This document shows positions 1 to 11,235 of a DNA stretch of 64,000 bases, piece by piece. Position 1 is the stretch's first letter. The number at the start of each line of letters is the position of its first letter. The stretch is from Chamaecrista fasciculata (Eukaryota > Streptophyta > Magnoliopsida > Fabales > Fabaceae), in the NCBI GenBank assembly GCA_003254925.1, contig QANZ01005364.1, positions 186,001-250,000 on the forward strand. The letters are read 5' to 3'. A model generated the notes under the pieces. That model saw only the letters and a list, made by a program, of their open reading frames with translations, ran no database searches and was not told the origin of the DNA. The position numbers and the translations under genes are program-made.

Positions 1-512
1 GAAAGCAAGTCGCGACAGAGTGAACATGTGGCGTCGTTGAGCTTTCCATGGAGTGAACCTGATGGTCGCGACAGAGACTCAAAAGCGAACGGCCGAAATG
101 GGTAAACGACGACGGCGACGACGAGTTTTCATCATCAGTCGCAGGCATTCTCTCGGAATTTCTTCAAAATCGAAAGAAACCCCAAACTTTCTCCCCCAAT
201 TCGAATTCGAACCCTAAGAAATGAATGAATGTATCTCGCGACGCCCAAAATGGTTGTGAACTTGAAATCAAACCCAGAAATTGAAGAATCGAGCGAGAGA
301 ATGTTTAAGGATTTGAAGAATCGAGCCATTTTGATGTTTGAGGATTTGGTTGAAGCAGTAGGATCGGCGGTGAGGAATGAAAGATGAGAGAGGAATGAGG
401 ATGAAGATGAAGATGAAGAAATTAGGGTTCAGGGACTAAAATGTTTTTTTTAATTATGATTTAATAAATTGAGAATAATGGGATAAAATGAATGAACTCA
501 AAGTAGATTTTT
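1..512. other. Left-edge sequence with no recognisable gene
   Basis: The first 400 bases are GC-richer than the following DNA, with CGACGACGGCGACGA-like tracts and a GATGAAGATGAA run near 403-420, as in a first exon or 5' leader. A 64-codon frame on the minus strand (135-329) matches nothing I know. It could be the 5' end of a minus-strand gene, but no splice-linked continuation is visible. Confidence 0.3.
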
Positions 513-540
513 TTTAGGGTTTAGGGTTTTAGGGTTTTTA
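513..540 (+). repeat. Interstitial telomere-like repeats (TTTAGGG variants)
   Basis: Three consecutive TTTAGGG/TTTTAGGG units are visible. TTTAGGG is the plant telomere unit, and short internal runs (teloboxes) are common in plant promoters and introns. The run is too short to indicate a chromosome end. Confidence 0.7.
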
Positions 541-750
541 ATACATTTAAGGACTAAATTGGAATGTTTGGAAAGGTTTTGGGATACTTTACAATTTTAT
601 TTTTAGGATTTGGGACTAAAATGAATGAAGAAGATGAAAAAGATGAAGAAGAGGATTAAAAAAAGTTTTAGGGGATTTAGGGGTTTTGGGACCAAATTGC
701 AAGAGAGTAGTTTGAATGAGGTGTCAAGTGGAAATGAGTTGGATATTAAT

Positions 751-1009
751 TTGAGCAAACCCCCTTTTTGGTCCCTCAATTGTTACTGAGTCGAGGATTT
801 GGTCCCTCAACTAAGCATTTAACGGCCACCTAAGCAGATAACGGTGACACGTCATCACTTAACACCTCTATCACTAACGGACCAGACGTGAGGGACCAAA
901 ACGTAAACGGGATTGTACAATTGAGGGACTGAGTTGTAGTTTCCCACAATTGAGGGACCGATTCCTCGACTCAGTAACAATTGAGGGACCAAAAAGGGGG
1001 TTTGCTCAA
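751..1009. mobile_element. Foldback terminal-inverted-repeat element (MITE-like)
   Basis: The ends are inverted repeats: TTGAGCAAACCCCC on the left, its complement on the right, followed by GGTCCCTCAATTG and continuing perfectly for about 46 bases. The interior holds a CACGTCATCA stretch and no reading frame. The GGTCCC-rich terminus resembles the Mutator-like elements elsewhere in this window, but I find no matching target duplication here, so the superfamily is inferred. Confidence 0.7.
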
Positions 1010-2118
1010 TAAAAAAACATATGCCTTTTAGTCTTCACAATTGACCTTCCTTCTTCCATTTTTTGATCCCTGGCAAATTTAGAATACAACCAAGATTAAC
1101 AGAAATTAAAATGATTAAAAAGCAAGAAGCTTTCGATTACAAACCCCAAAAGAATTTTGTAGGAGAAACAATATCTCCAAATTATCACATAACACCACCC
1201 AAAGCTACCCCTTCTTCAAATTTGGGGTTTACCCACTGATTCTCAGTTATTGATTTTTCGTGATTGAATCTTCATATTCTACTCACATACAAATAAATTA
1301 ATGAACTTGGTATCTATTACTTGGTTCTTTCTATTCTACTCCTTTGGCATATTTAATTCCTTTCATCGTCTTCCTTCATGACGAACAAGTGGCGTCTGAC
1401 GCCAAGCCAAAATCCGAGTATGTTGGGATATGCATAGCAAGGGTCTTTATTTACACCAAGTATCTCAGCTTTAAATTGTAGAATTTGTTCATAGTTCGAC
1501 AACAAAGAAATGGAGGAGGGAGGTGAGCTACTGTCGCAGATAGAGAATTGGTGGAGGCGAGCAAGCTGCATTTTTTAAATGGAAGTGTACACTGCCGACG
1601 TGGCACAACACTAGACGATGGATCAAATGAAGGGCTGAGATGCAAAAATTCAGGGAGAATTTTATCATTAGGAATTTTAGGGGATCCGCTTTCTGCTTTC
1701 TCTACATTTCTTGTAGAGTATGAGAGAAAAAGAAAAAAGAGAAAAGAAGGGAGAAAAAGAGAAAAATTGATTTTTATATATTTTTATTTCATGATATCCA
1801 TATTTTTACTCTAACTTCACAAGAAATGCATAAAAAAAAATTCTAGAAGATCCAAACCCGATATATATAGTTCATTGATGATTCTCATTTGTCATTACTA
1901 ATGCGTCTTGCTCCTGCAGTTTCTTAGTGGAGTCTTATCAAACCTTGCTGCCTGGTCATGTGATACCGGATTTTTTTTGGGGGGGACCAAACATTTAACA
2001 TCGGAATTAATTATTGGTAGAGTTTGATCTTGAAATCTTTCGAGTGGATAGTTAAGGTGGATATCAGGATATGTATATTATTTTATGATATTCCTATGTA
2101 ATAGAAGGATAGTTAAAA
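1010..2118. other. Intergenic DNA, no supported gene
   Basis: The short frames at 1353-1571 and 1451-1645 (minus) and 1548-1814 (plus) overlap one another, resemble no known protein and run into purine-rich simple sequence (1724-1766). I regard them as chance frames. Nothing else is identifiable. Confidence 0.4.
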
Positions 2119-2295
2119 TACTTACTATCTAATATCATTTAATGTAAATATTTTATTTACTTTACACACTTTTATTAAAATTTTAATTAATTTATTTTAA
2201 TTCACAAATAGTATATATTCAAACAAAACAAAACAAATAGGGTATACCAAATATCATATATATTTAATTTTTAAACAAGTCATTCAAGGTTTAAT
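2119..2295 (+). repeat. Direct repeat, copy 1
   Basis: This segment, starting ATACTTACTATCTAAT and ending CATTCAAGGTTTAAT, recurs at 3093-3682, where a foldback element has landed in the second copy. Copy 1 therefore preserves the empty site. Two same-orientation copies about 0.8 kb apart could be the degenerate LTRs of a small retroelement, but I see no clear TG...CA ends. Confidence 0.7.
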
Positions 2296-3092
2296 AAAAT
2301 TTTAAGTGAGTATAAGAGAGCAGGACACAAGAAAGTAATAGAAATACTTGTACATTTCACAAAATGGAAATTACAATACTCTCAATCTTAATTTTTTAAT
2401 CATGAACTTCCACCTCTTTAAAGAGGGATTACAACCTACTATAGTTACATAATTTTAGTTACTTTCGCACACAATATTACAATCTATAGCTATTATTGTA
2501 TACAAACTATTTACATAATTTAAGTTATTTTTAGACTTTTTGATCTTTGTCACAACTTCTTATATTGTAATAACTTTTAATTTTTTCGGTCTTGATTTGC
2601 TTTTGCTTCTTTTAACTACTTTTGCTTTTGAAGCTACTTAGGACTTCTACATCTTCGCATACTTCTTATCTTATCTTCACATTTATTTATTTTTTCTTAT
2701 TTGTCTTCTTTTTCTTGTCTAGTCTTTTCAATACTTTATATACTTTTCTTATCTACTAAGTTCTCCCTTCTTTCATTAGTTCTTCATCTATCACGAGTTT
2801 TTCATAATCTTATCTCTTCTTGGGATTTTGGACACAATATTTACATTGATAACCTTCATATTCTTCTGACATCTAGCTGATATTCATCTTTGTATATTTT
2901 GAATGATGCATTTGATTTTTTTTCTATCTATACTTTGAATAATCTTGAATTTTCCAACAAAGTATATACACATATTAGGGTCCGCATAATATGTCCATTG
3001 GATTTTTTCAACATTAATAATTCTCTTTATCTCTTCATAAATCATAAATAATTTTTATTTCTTGAGCTCACATATCGAACACCATTACTTGA
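2296..3092. other. AT-rich spacer between the direct repeats
   Basis: The spacer is T-rich on the plus strand, with frequent CTTTT and TCTTC tracts, and has no reading frame of note. If the flanking repeats are LTRs, this is the decayed interior of a short element without coding capacity. Confidence 0.35.
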
Positions 3093-3682
3093 ATACTTAC
3101 TATCTAATCTAATATCATATAATGTAAATATTTTGTTTATTTTTATTAAAATTTTAATTAATTTATTTTAATTCTCAAATAGTATATACTCAAGCAAATA
3201 AAAAAATAGTGTATATCAAATATCATATATATTTAAGGTCAAAGTAAAAATTTGGTCTCATATATTTTGCTAAGTTTTCAATTTGGTCCTATATCTTTTT
3301 TATTGCACTTTTGGTCCCATATCTTTGAGTCAATTCTCAATTTAGTCCCATATATTTTTTTGTTGCAGATTTGGTCCCATATCTTTGGGTCAATTATATA
3401 ATTGATCCTATATCTTTGAGTTAGGTGTAGAAATGGTCACATATCTTTACAAAAGGATCAAGTAAAAATTGATCCTTTTACAAATATATGTGACCAATTT
3501 TGCAACTTGAGCAAAAGATATGAGACAAAAATTGGGACATTTTACAAAGATATGGGAACCAAAAGTGCAACAAAAAAAGATACAGCCATACAGGACTAAA
3601 TTGGGAACTTAGCAAAAGATATGAGACCAAATTTACACTTTGACCTATATTTAATTTTTAAACAAGTCATTCAAGGTTTAAT
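3093..3682 (+). repeat. Direct repeat, copy 2, interrupted by a foldback element
   Basis: This is the homologue of 2119-2295, with a few substitutions and small indels. It is split after TATATTTAA at 3236 by the element at 3237-3645 and resumes with the duplicated TATATTTAA at 3646-3654 followed by TTTTTAAACAAGTCATTC, exactly as in copy 1. Confidence 0.75.
3237..3645. mobile_element. Mutator-like foldback MITE with 9-bp target duplication
   Basis: The 409-bp element begins GGTCAAAGTAAAAATTTGGTCTC and ends with the matching complement GAGACCAAATTTACACTTTGACC. Most of its length folds back on itself, including a perfect inverted stretch around ATTGATCCTTTTACA. It is flanked by an exact 9-bp duplication TATATTTAA (3228-3236 and 3646-3654), the size made by Mutator-superfamily transposases. 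The empty site survives in the direct repeat at 2119-2295. There is no coding capacity, so it must have been moved in trans. Confidence 0.88.
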
Positions 3683-4118
3683 TAAACAAGTTGATGAAGA
3701 CAAAGCAAAGAATTGAGCTTGGATTTAGGTGCCAAGGTTATCCATATTGTCCAAGTTGAATTAAAGCCCAAATGAAGCCCACTTTAGATATTTAATTAGT
3801 TCAATTTTTGTTTAAGTGGTGTATTTTCATTTTCGGGCACAAATCTTTTCATTTTAAAGCCCAAATGTATGTTTAGTTATTAATTTTGGAAGTGGGTTGT
3901 ACAGCTTACCGCCTTAACCTCTAGATTAGATTTGGCAGTTTTAAGCAAAATTCTTAAAAATTTTAAGTTTGAGTACTTGTCATTTCTAAATTAATTTGAT
4001 AATATTGATTCTTAGTTCATTATAATTATTGGGTCAATATTTCTATCTTTCTACATTTTCTTTGACGATCTTGGGTTTTTTTTTTTTTTTTAAATTAGAC
4101 CAATTTTAACATTCAATA
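3683..4118. other. Intergenic DNA, nothing identified
   Basis: AT-rich sequence with a 15-base T run near 4077-4091. No frame, repeat end or RNA gene is recognisable. Confidence 0.4.
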
Positions 4119-4127
4119 TAAAATTTA

Positions 4128-5138
4128 GGTTTAAGTGCACTTTTGGTCCCAATACTATGACTAAGGTTTCAATTTGGTCCCATAACTATTTTTGTTGCAG
4201 ATTTGGTCCCAAACCTTCGCAAAAAGTTTCACAGTTAGTCCCCTGGTCACTTCCGTCCAATTTTCGCCGTTAATTGTGACGTGGCAGTGTGACTGGGATG
4301 CTGACGTGGCAAAATCAAATGAGATGGACTAAATTAGGATCAATATGTAACATTTCATAACTTCTCTGGACTGAACGCATAATTTTATTGAAAATGAATT
4401 GCCTTTCATAATTGCCGTCGTCGGAGAGAGGATTCTGGTGACAGAGAAAACCTCCGGCGCGACGTACGTGTTCGATCCGAGCAGCGACGAGTGGGAGGGG
4501 CCGTACGATCTGAGAAGTGAGGAGAGTGTTTATTCGACGGCGACAGGAAGCGTGAGAGGGCGGTTGGTGGTGGCCGGAGCGGAGGAAATGAAGGGAGTGA
4601 AATTGTGGGAAGTGAGAGGGGAATTGGGAAAGGGAAGGGAGTATTGGATGGAGGAAATCGGAGAGATGCCGAGAGAGATGGTGGAGAAGTTGAAGGGAGA
4701 AGACGGGTATTCGGCGGTGCCGTCGTTAACGATGACGACGGTGGGGGATTATGTGTATATACAGAACACGTCGGAGCAGGAATGGATCATGGTGTGGGAG
4801 AGTGGGACCCACAAATGGGAATGTATACACAATGTCGTGCTCAGTGACGAGACTCGATGAAAGGCAATTCATTTTCAATAAAATTATGCGTTCAGTCCAG
4901 AGAAGTTATGAAATGTTACATATTGATCCTAATTTAGTCCATCTCATTTGATTTTGCCACGTCAGCATCCCAGTCACACTGCCACGTCACAATTAACGGC
5001 GAAAATTGGACGGAAGTGACCAGGGGACTAACTGTGAAACTTTTTGCGAAGGTTTGGGACCAAATCTGCAACAAAAATAGTTATGGGACCAAATTGAAAC
5101 CTTAGTCATAGTATTGGGACCAAAAGTGCACTTAAGCC
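4128..5138 (+). mobile_element. Pack-MULE with 282-bp inverted repeats carrying an F-box/kelch fragment
   Basis: The element starts GGTTTAAGTGCACTTTTGGTC and ends with the complement GACCAAAAGTGCACTTAAGCC. Left (4128-4409) and right (4857-5138) inverted repeats are each 282 bp and by eye differ at one position. It is flanked by an exact 9-bp duplication TAAAATTTA (4119-4127, 5139-5147), the Mutator signature. Between the repeats lies 447 bp of GC-rich coding DNA unlike the AT-rich surroundings, which is what defines a Pack-MULE. Near-identical repeats suggest recent movement. The same terminal family appears at 56874-57642. Confidence 0.93.
4410..4856 (+). pseudogene. Captured F-box/kelch-repeat protein fragment
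   Basis: The open frame inside the Pack-MULE runs from the left inverted repeat to a TGA at its junction with the right one. It has no ATG at its start. The peptide has kelch-like blades (TYVFDPSSDEWEGPY, RGRLVVAGA), then EIGEMPREMVEKLKGEDG, DYVYIQNTSE, and a terminal KWECIHNVVLSDETR. These match the C-terminal half of plant F-box/kelch proteins, whose tails often read W-x-W/C...NVVVNDATR. The F-box itself is missing. The frame is uninterrupted for 149 codons, which may mean recent capture rather than function. Which F-box gene was the donor is not determined. Confidence 0.75.
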
Positions 5139-5316
5139 TAAAATTTATAGCATATAAAAATAAAACTCCAAACTACAATTATTTTTTTAAAAAATATTTA
5201 TATTTATTAGACAATAAAGGAGGGACTAGCGAGTAGCATGACAGTGAGAGAGAGGGAAGCAAGGACCGGGTCGGATCACGTTCCGATCTCCTTGTGATCG
5301 CGAATCCTCGTTAAGG

Positions 5317-5325
5317 ACACGTGGC
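5317..5325 (+). promoter_or_regulatory. G-box/ABRE-like element upstream of the thioesterase gene
   Basis: ACACGTGGC contains the CACGTG core with the GGC extension typical of ABRE/G-box sites bound by bZIP factors. It lies about 160 bp before the likely 5' leader exon, which appears to end at AATAATAAG|GT near 5491. The intron would then run to the TCAAATAG acceptor near 6258, just before the start codon. Confidence 0.4.
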
Positions 5326-6279
5326 AACACATCGGATTTGAATCAACGGTCAAGATTTTCCAACACCTTAGGCTCTGTTCTCTCGTACTCCATCCCCAAT
5401 ACAATTCACTCAATGTTCTGACATCATCATTGAGAGAAGAACACAAACTCTCGCATTCTGTATTTGCAGCCTCCACACAGCAAATAATAAGGTTTGTTCC
5501 TCAATTAATCAATCACTCCAATCTTTTCTCAAAACTTATCATCTCTGTGTAGAACAATACTCATTCGTCCCTCCATTATGTTCTTTTTTTTTTCAAAAAA
5601 TAGTATTTTGTGGATTTTTTTTTTATTAATCTTCTGATTATTGGTTGACGATGTACGTATTGCGGATATATTGGTGTCATTTCTAGTTTTAGTTTGACCA
5701 ATTTTCATTGGATGCTATTGGGTATTGAGATTGATTGTTGAGCTTTTCTTTTTCAAATTTTTTTTCTTGGGTTTTCTAGTGTTTGTCTGGGGTGTTCTCA
5801 GGGCATTATTTAAACTAATTTAGCTAGTTCTGGCATTGACGTTTCACTCAATAAATGCGTAGATACATAATAATGTGCTTATTTTCCCTGATGCAAGGTG
5901 TTTATCTATCTATATAAGTCGCTGTTTTTGTTATACTCTGAAATGTTGGATGTTGTTCTGGTTTGGTTTGAAGTTGTCTGGTTAACATATGAGTTTTTCC
6001 CTTTCTAAGTTGAAGTTAATGAAAGCCTCCGGTGGTTTTGATTGGAACACCAAGTGTGTAGTGCGTGAATTCTTTCCTGTTTTTGAGGTTGGAAAATAAA
6101 ATCAAGAAAATAGGACATGGTGATGTTCTGACAACCTCTATGTGTCAACTTGTAGAGTTTTAACTTTGACTGTGTCCTCTGGTTGAGTGCCTCGATCTAC
6201 CTTAAATGGATTTATTTATTGATTGTAAAATGCGTCTGTTTCTCTCTTGTTCAAATAGGTGTTTCATTTGGAGGTTAAC

Positions 6280-9200
6280 ATGAGCTTCACTGGGCCATCA
6301 CTAGGTTCTGGTAAGTTTCCTCTCTGCCGCTCTATCTGTATCATCTCTGGATGTCTTTTATCCACTCGGGAGTTATCTCATCAATATCTGTCTTATTATT
6401 TGCATGTATGAGTGGTGTTACCTATCAGGAGTTTCGGAGTTTAGTTTTAGGGAGGGAAACTGACTTGCCTCTATTTATTTCTCATCTCTTTTCTTTGACT
6501 TTCTTATGGATACATTTCAGGTGCTACATCTGTTAGAAGAGCATTTGAGTTTGGAAGAACATATGTTGTTAGGCCTAAAGGCAAACACCAAGCCACTATA
6601 GTTTGGCTACATGGCCTTGGTGATAATGGCTCCAGGTGATATGAAATCCCTGTTGCGTTTCCCAAATTCATTTTATTCTGTGTATGGTTGGGAGATGTGT
6701 TTCAGCTGATCTCTTAGTTTGTATTTGTTTTGCCACCTCACCTAGAAAGTTATATATTGAAGGAAAGATGACAATTCCTTTTTTTTTTTTTGTGTGTATA
6801 TACTTTTGTATGTTTTGTGGGATTTTTTATTTGTAAGTTGTAACTGCTAGTTTTATATTTTAGTTGTCATTGTAACACTGATAAACATTATTGATTCCTA
6901 TGGACTTCAAACTACCTTTGCCAATCATTTATTGATCGTTGATTTATTTCCCTGGTTCACTTTGACAGGAGTATAATTGTGGAATTGATTGCATATTTTC
7001 TGAAACTATGACAGTATGACTAAAATCAGTTTACATGGGATGGTTAGAAAAATGTAGGATATATATATATATGTATATTTCTGAAGTTTCAGCTTTCTTT
7101 TCACATCAAATGATTACAAGAAATGATGAGATTGATTTTTGAATGCGTGTGTTCTAAATGCTCATATATCTGAGTTATTTGCCACTAAAAGCTAATATGT
7201 CATCAGAATTCAAGTGGTCCACTTCTAAATCTGATTAATATTTATAGTACACGTCTTGCATTTTGTTGCTATTATATCAGCATTCTCTCAAAATGAGGCC
7301 ATTTTCAACATCCTGTTTATGTTATTTTTTTAAAAGAATGTTTGCAGTGCTCCATGGTGGCTGAATTTTGTCAATTCTGTTTTGATGTAACTTTCATGTT
7401 TCAGATAATCTGCATCACTGCTTATTTTTTTATTACAAGGTTTGCATCTCTGGTTGTTTCTTCCTTTAAATTTCCCGACATCTTTGCTTAAGGGAAGGAA
7501 AAAAAAACTGAAGACATGTCCTTTTCAAATGTCCAACTTTCATATATAAGCAAAAGATGAAAGGAAGTGTTATTTTGACTCCAGTTCTATTAGTTTAAAC
7601 GTGAAAAGATCCATCAGATGGGAACATGCTTTAGACATGGAAAAAAACTATAGGCATAAAAGATAGAATCAAATTAATTTGATGTTTTATCATGGTTTTA
7701 ATCATGCAGTTGACTCAGATCTTCATTTTCTGCTTTGCTCTTGGCAGTTGGTCCCAGCTTTTAGAGACTCTTCCTCTTCCAAATGTAAGGATAAGGACTT
7801 TTGAATTGTTTAGAAGCTGCTAGGTTGTCACTATGTAGTTGCATATTCTAGCAAGTTATAAGGTCATCTCTATACACATTATTAAGACCATGTTTTATAT
7901 GATGCAGATTAAATGGATATGCCCAACTGCACCTACTCAACCATTAACTATATTTGGTGGCTTTCCTTCTACTGCTTGTAAGTTTGGTTATTTTGTATGT
8001 TTTGATGATTTTGAACCTCTACATTTTCAGATGTCATAAATATTTGGGTCAAATCCCTATTTTGGTCCTCAAAGGACATCTAAAGTTTCATATTGGTCCT
8101 TAAAGTAACTTTTTATACCAAACAAATTCAAAAGGTGAACAATTAATGATACCAGAGTTTGGCCTCCCATTCTTTATCAAATCCATGAAGCATGGAGATG
8201 CGTTCTTGGACATTGAAATGAAGCTGGGTTTTTTATTAACATTTAGTCTTGATTTCTGAATTGCTTCTTTAACGTCCATTAGGGTTTGACGTGGGAGAGC
8301 TTTCAGAAGATGCTCCTGATGATGTAGAAGGTTTGGATGCTTCAGCTGCACATGTTGCAAATTTGTTGTCAACTGAACCTGCAGATAGTAGGTTTCTTGC
8401 AATTTTTTTGGTTCAATTTATTTTTCTTAAATTTATTCAGTCTCTTCAGCTTCACATGTTGTAAATTTTTAATAGTACTCATTTTGATACTAGGTTGTCT
8501 GAGAAGAGTTTATACACTCCAATTTTCTAACTTTAACTCCTTTATTCCTTAAAAGTGAAACAAATAGTCCTGCCTGAGGTCTTGCTCATTGAGGACTCTG
8601 GTTCAAGTCCTTAAATCTGTTAAACTTGCATGGAGATTCATACCTATAGGCTATAGGTAGAATAAAATTATGAAGAAAAGAGGGATCAAACAAAGCAGCC
8701 GATTGGCTTGCTAAGTCATGCTCTAAGGGGTTGTGTCCTTTGGATTGGGTGTCTTCACCCCCACCCCCTCTTTTGTCTTTGTTAGCTTTTGATGCTGGTT
8801 TTGTTGCCACTGGTGTAGGATGATCTGTTAGTGGTGGTGTTGGTTGTTTTTGGTTTTTTCTGCCCTGTAACTTGTTTTCCTGTTTTGCAATAAAATGGGT
8901 TTCTGTTGGCCAAAAAAAAAAAAGTGGAGAAGATATTATTCTTTTGAATACTTAACCATAACTCAACTTTCAAACTGTCTGAATATACGTGTTGGCATTA
9001 GAAAGCTTACCTTTAAAAACTACAGTAAATTGCAGAAATGAAGCAATACCAAACCTGGTTAACATAACTTCGTTTTTTATATTACATGTCCATGTGCAAC
9101 CCTTCATTTTTTGTTGCATGCAAATGGGTATTAATACTTTGTATTTTTTGGAATGAAAATTTTTTTTTCTACATAAAAAAAAAAATAGTTAACCATCTCA

Positions 9201-10911
9201 AATCTCTCCATATGCCTTGTCGCAAGTGAAAATTCTCAACTTCAGATGCTGCTGGAAGGCTGTGGATTTCTTCTCATAAATTTCATAATTTTCATGTTAT
9301 TTGAGTTGTCTTGGTTATAATATGTTTCTTGTTAATAAAAGCACCCAAAAATAAATCTATTGATACTTGATATGATTGTAACCCTGGTACATCTGTGACA
9401 GTTAAACTTGGTGTTGGAGGATTCAGCATGGGAGCGGCTACTGCCCTTTACTCTGCAACCTGCTTTTGCATTGGGAAATATGGGAATGCCAATCCATATC
9501 TGGCCAACATAAGTGCAGTCGTTGGTTTAAGTGGCTGGCTGCCATGTGCAAAGTCTGGCTTTTTGATTCTGCTCTAACTCATCTCTGTTTGATATACCTC
9601 CCCATCTTGCCTAATATTTGAAAATTGAAATTGTTATAATTTCTTTTTTTCCAGGACCTTGAGTGGCAAGTTACAAGAGGATAGTGAAGCTACAAGGCGT
9701 GCTCAATCCTTCCCTCTTTTGCTTTGTCATGGAAAAGGTAGTTATGATTTATTTTGTTTTACCTTAATTTAGAAGTATTCTTCACCAGCATTACTGAACT
9801 GGGTTTATTACTTGTACTGCTCATAAACAAACATCTTCAGTTGTAAATTTATTTTACAGGCTCAAATTGGTGCCTGAGTTCAGAACATGGAAACTAGGAA
9901 CCCTGCGCAAGTTGTTATTATCTAGTTGCCTATTAGGCTGTAGCAAAAGGATGCATGATAAATAAGTTCTTGGCCTGCACTATAAATCAGCTTTTTCTAT
10001 CATTGGCTTCTTAAGAAGCTGGAAGATAATAGGCTTTAATCTTCTTACACACCTAAGCGTGCACTGTTAGTTGCCGACCCAAGTCCAAGTGACTTAAATT
10101 ACTACTTTCACCAGACTGGTCACCTATAGGTCCTTCCTGAATCATTGAAGTTCTTGTTTTAGGATTAAAATCTTACAAATACAAAGTATTCCTTCATTTT
10201 GTCAAATAATGGACCTCATTTCCTCTTGCTGCCTTTATTAGAGTGTTTAACATACTCATTTTAGTTGTCCCAAATTACTTGTAGCTAAATGTAGGTAGAT
10301 GACTAGATTCTTCAACCTTTTTTGTTTCTAGGTAGTCAAAGGTTTTGAATGTATCATATGACTTACAAGGCAAAGGTCTCTTTTGTTCATTTACAGAAAG
10401 CTTTATGTCCACACTATATAGTCTACCCAACAAACAATTAAGTTATATTGGGATGAATCTGGTTATGGGGAAATGTTCATATATTGGGACAGAAGTTATA
10501 AAAATTCATAGAATAAGACCATGATCTCCTATATTGCAGAACACTCCACTTTCTGTGGTCATCACAAATTTTGGTGATTTTTGGTAAAACTACTGACGGA
10601 TTAACTTTGTCTTATTATATTATTGCAGTTGATGACGTGGTTCCCTATAATTTTGGAGAGAAATCATCAAGGGCCTTGAGTTCTGCAGGATTTCAGGATG
10701 TGACATTCAAAGCCTACAACGGGTACTAATCAATTAATCCCTAGTTCTAGTATAATGTTCCATGATTTTTTTCTTAATTTTATTGGTGTTTATTAATAAT
10801 TATTATTAATTGCATTATGGCAGGCTTGGCCATTACACAGTTCCGGAAGAGATGGATGAGGTGTGTGCTTGGTTAACTTCAAAATTAGGCCTTGAGGGAA
10901 ATCCTGCGTAA
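6280..10911 (+). CDS. Acyl-protein thioesterase (alpha/beta hydrolase, APT/LYPLA family), nine exons
   Basis: Exons: 6280-6310, 6521-6635, 7748-7784, 7908-7977, 8283-8387, 9402-9552, 9655-9737, 10629-10722 and 10824-10911. All junctions are GT-AG and the joined frame is 257 codons, the usual size for plant acyl-protein thioesterases. The family removes palmitate from S-acylated proteins in the cytosol. The protein reads WLHGLGDNGSSW (oxyanion-hole region), CPTAPTQPLTIFGG, WFDVGE, the nucleophile motif GFSMGAA (Ser128), VDDVVP (Asp199 the likely acid) and GLGHYT (His232), so the catalytic triad is complete. There is no signal peptide. An untranslated first exon near 5390-5490 is probable. Introns 2 and 5 are about 1 kb; intron 5 contains a LINE tail. 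The product looks intact. Confidence 0.93.
8667..8923 (+). mobile_element. 5'-truncated LINE tail in intron 5 of the thioesterase gene
   Basis: The plus strand encodes RKEGSNKAADWLAKSCSKG followed by LCPLDWVSSPPPPLLSLL and a stop. This resembles the end of the RNase H region of plant L1-type LINEs, where an R-x-x-N-x-x-A-D-x-L-A motif is typical. A 3' UTR with AATAAA (8889) and a 12-base A run (8912-8923) follow. It is a dead-on-arrival 5' truncation in the same orientation as the host gene. The left edge is approximate and I could not settle a target duplication. Confidence 0.7.
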
Positions 10912-11021
10912 TTGTCTTTATCTCAAGCAAGTCACAACCCTAGCAAGGAAAAGTGTCAAAACCAAAATGTGAGAAGCATATTTTTTGTGTTTTATATTTT
11001 CTTTTCACATTTTCAGTTGCC

Positions 11022-11119
11022 TCAGATTTGCTAGGGAGAGATATGCCAAATTGGCTGAATGGGGCGTTAATCAGATTTGCTAGGGAGAGATATGCCAAAT
11101 TGGCTGAATGGGGCGTTAA
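11022..11119 (+). repeat. Two tandem 49-bp units downstream of the thioesterase gene
   Basis: The units 11022-11070 and 11071-11119 (starting TCAGATTTGCTAGGGAGAG) are identical by eye. Because 49 is not a multiple of three, one sequence is read in two frames in the open frame at 10953-11231, producing two different peptides. That argues the frame is a by-product. The unit is not recognised as part of any gene. Confidence 0.85.
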
Positions 11120-11235
11120 TCGGCACTTTAATTATGTCGTATTATGTAACAAATTTATAATTATGGGGCGTAATCCTCAAGAATGGTCATGGTGGGTGGA
11201 TGCAGCTAAATTACTTATGCAGGAGAAATAGACTT

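Noticed and set aside
753..1007. 9-bp target duplication for the foldback at the left edge
   Set aside because: I tried several registers of the GAGCAAACCCC terminus; none gives matching flanks, so I did not count it with the seven confirmed elements.
4605..4951. Two alternative plus-strand frames overlapping the F-box fragment
   Set aside because: They are Gly/Arg-rich out-of-frame readings of GC-rich coding DNA. Only the frame from 4410 has kelch-like motifs.
10953..11231. 92-codon frame after the thioesterase gene as a small gene
   Set aside because: It contains the 49-bp tandem duplication read in two phases and has no recognisable motif.
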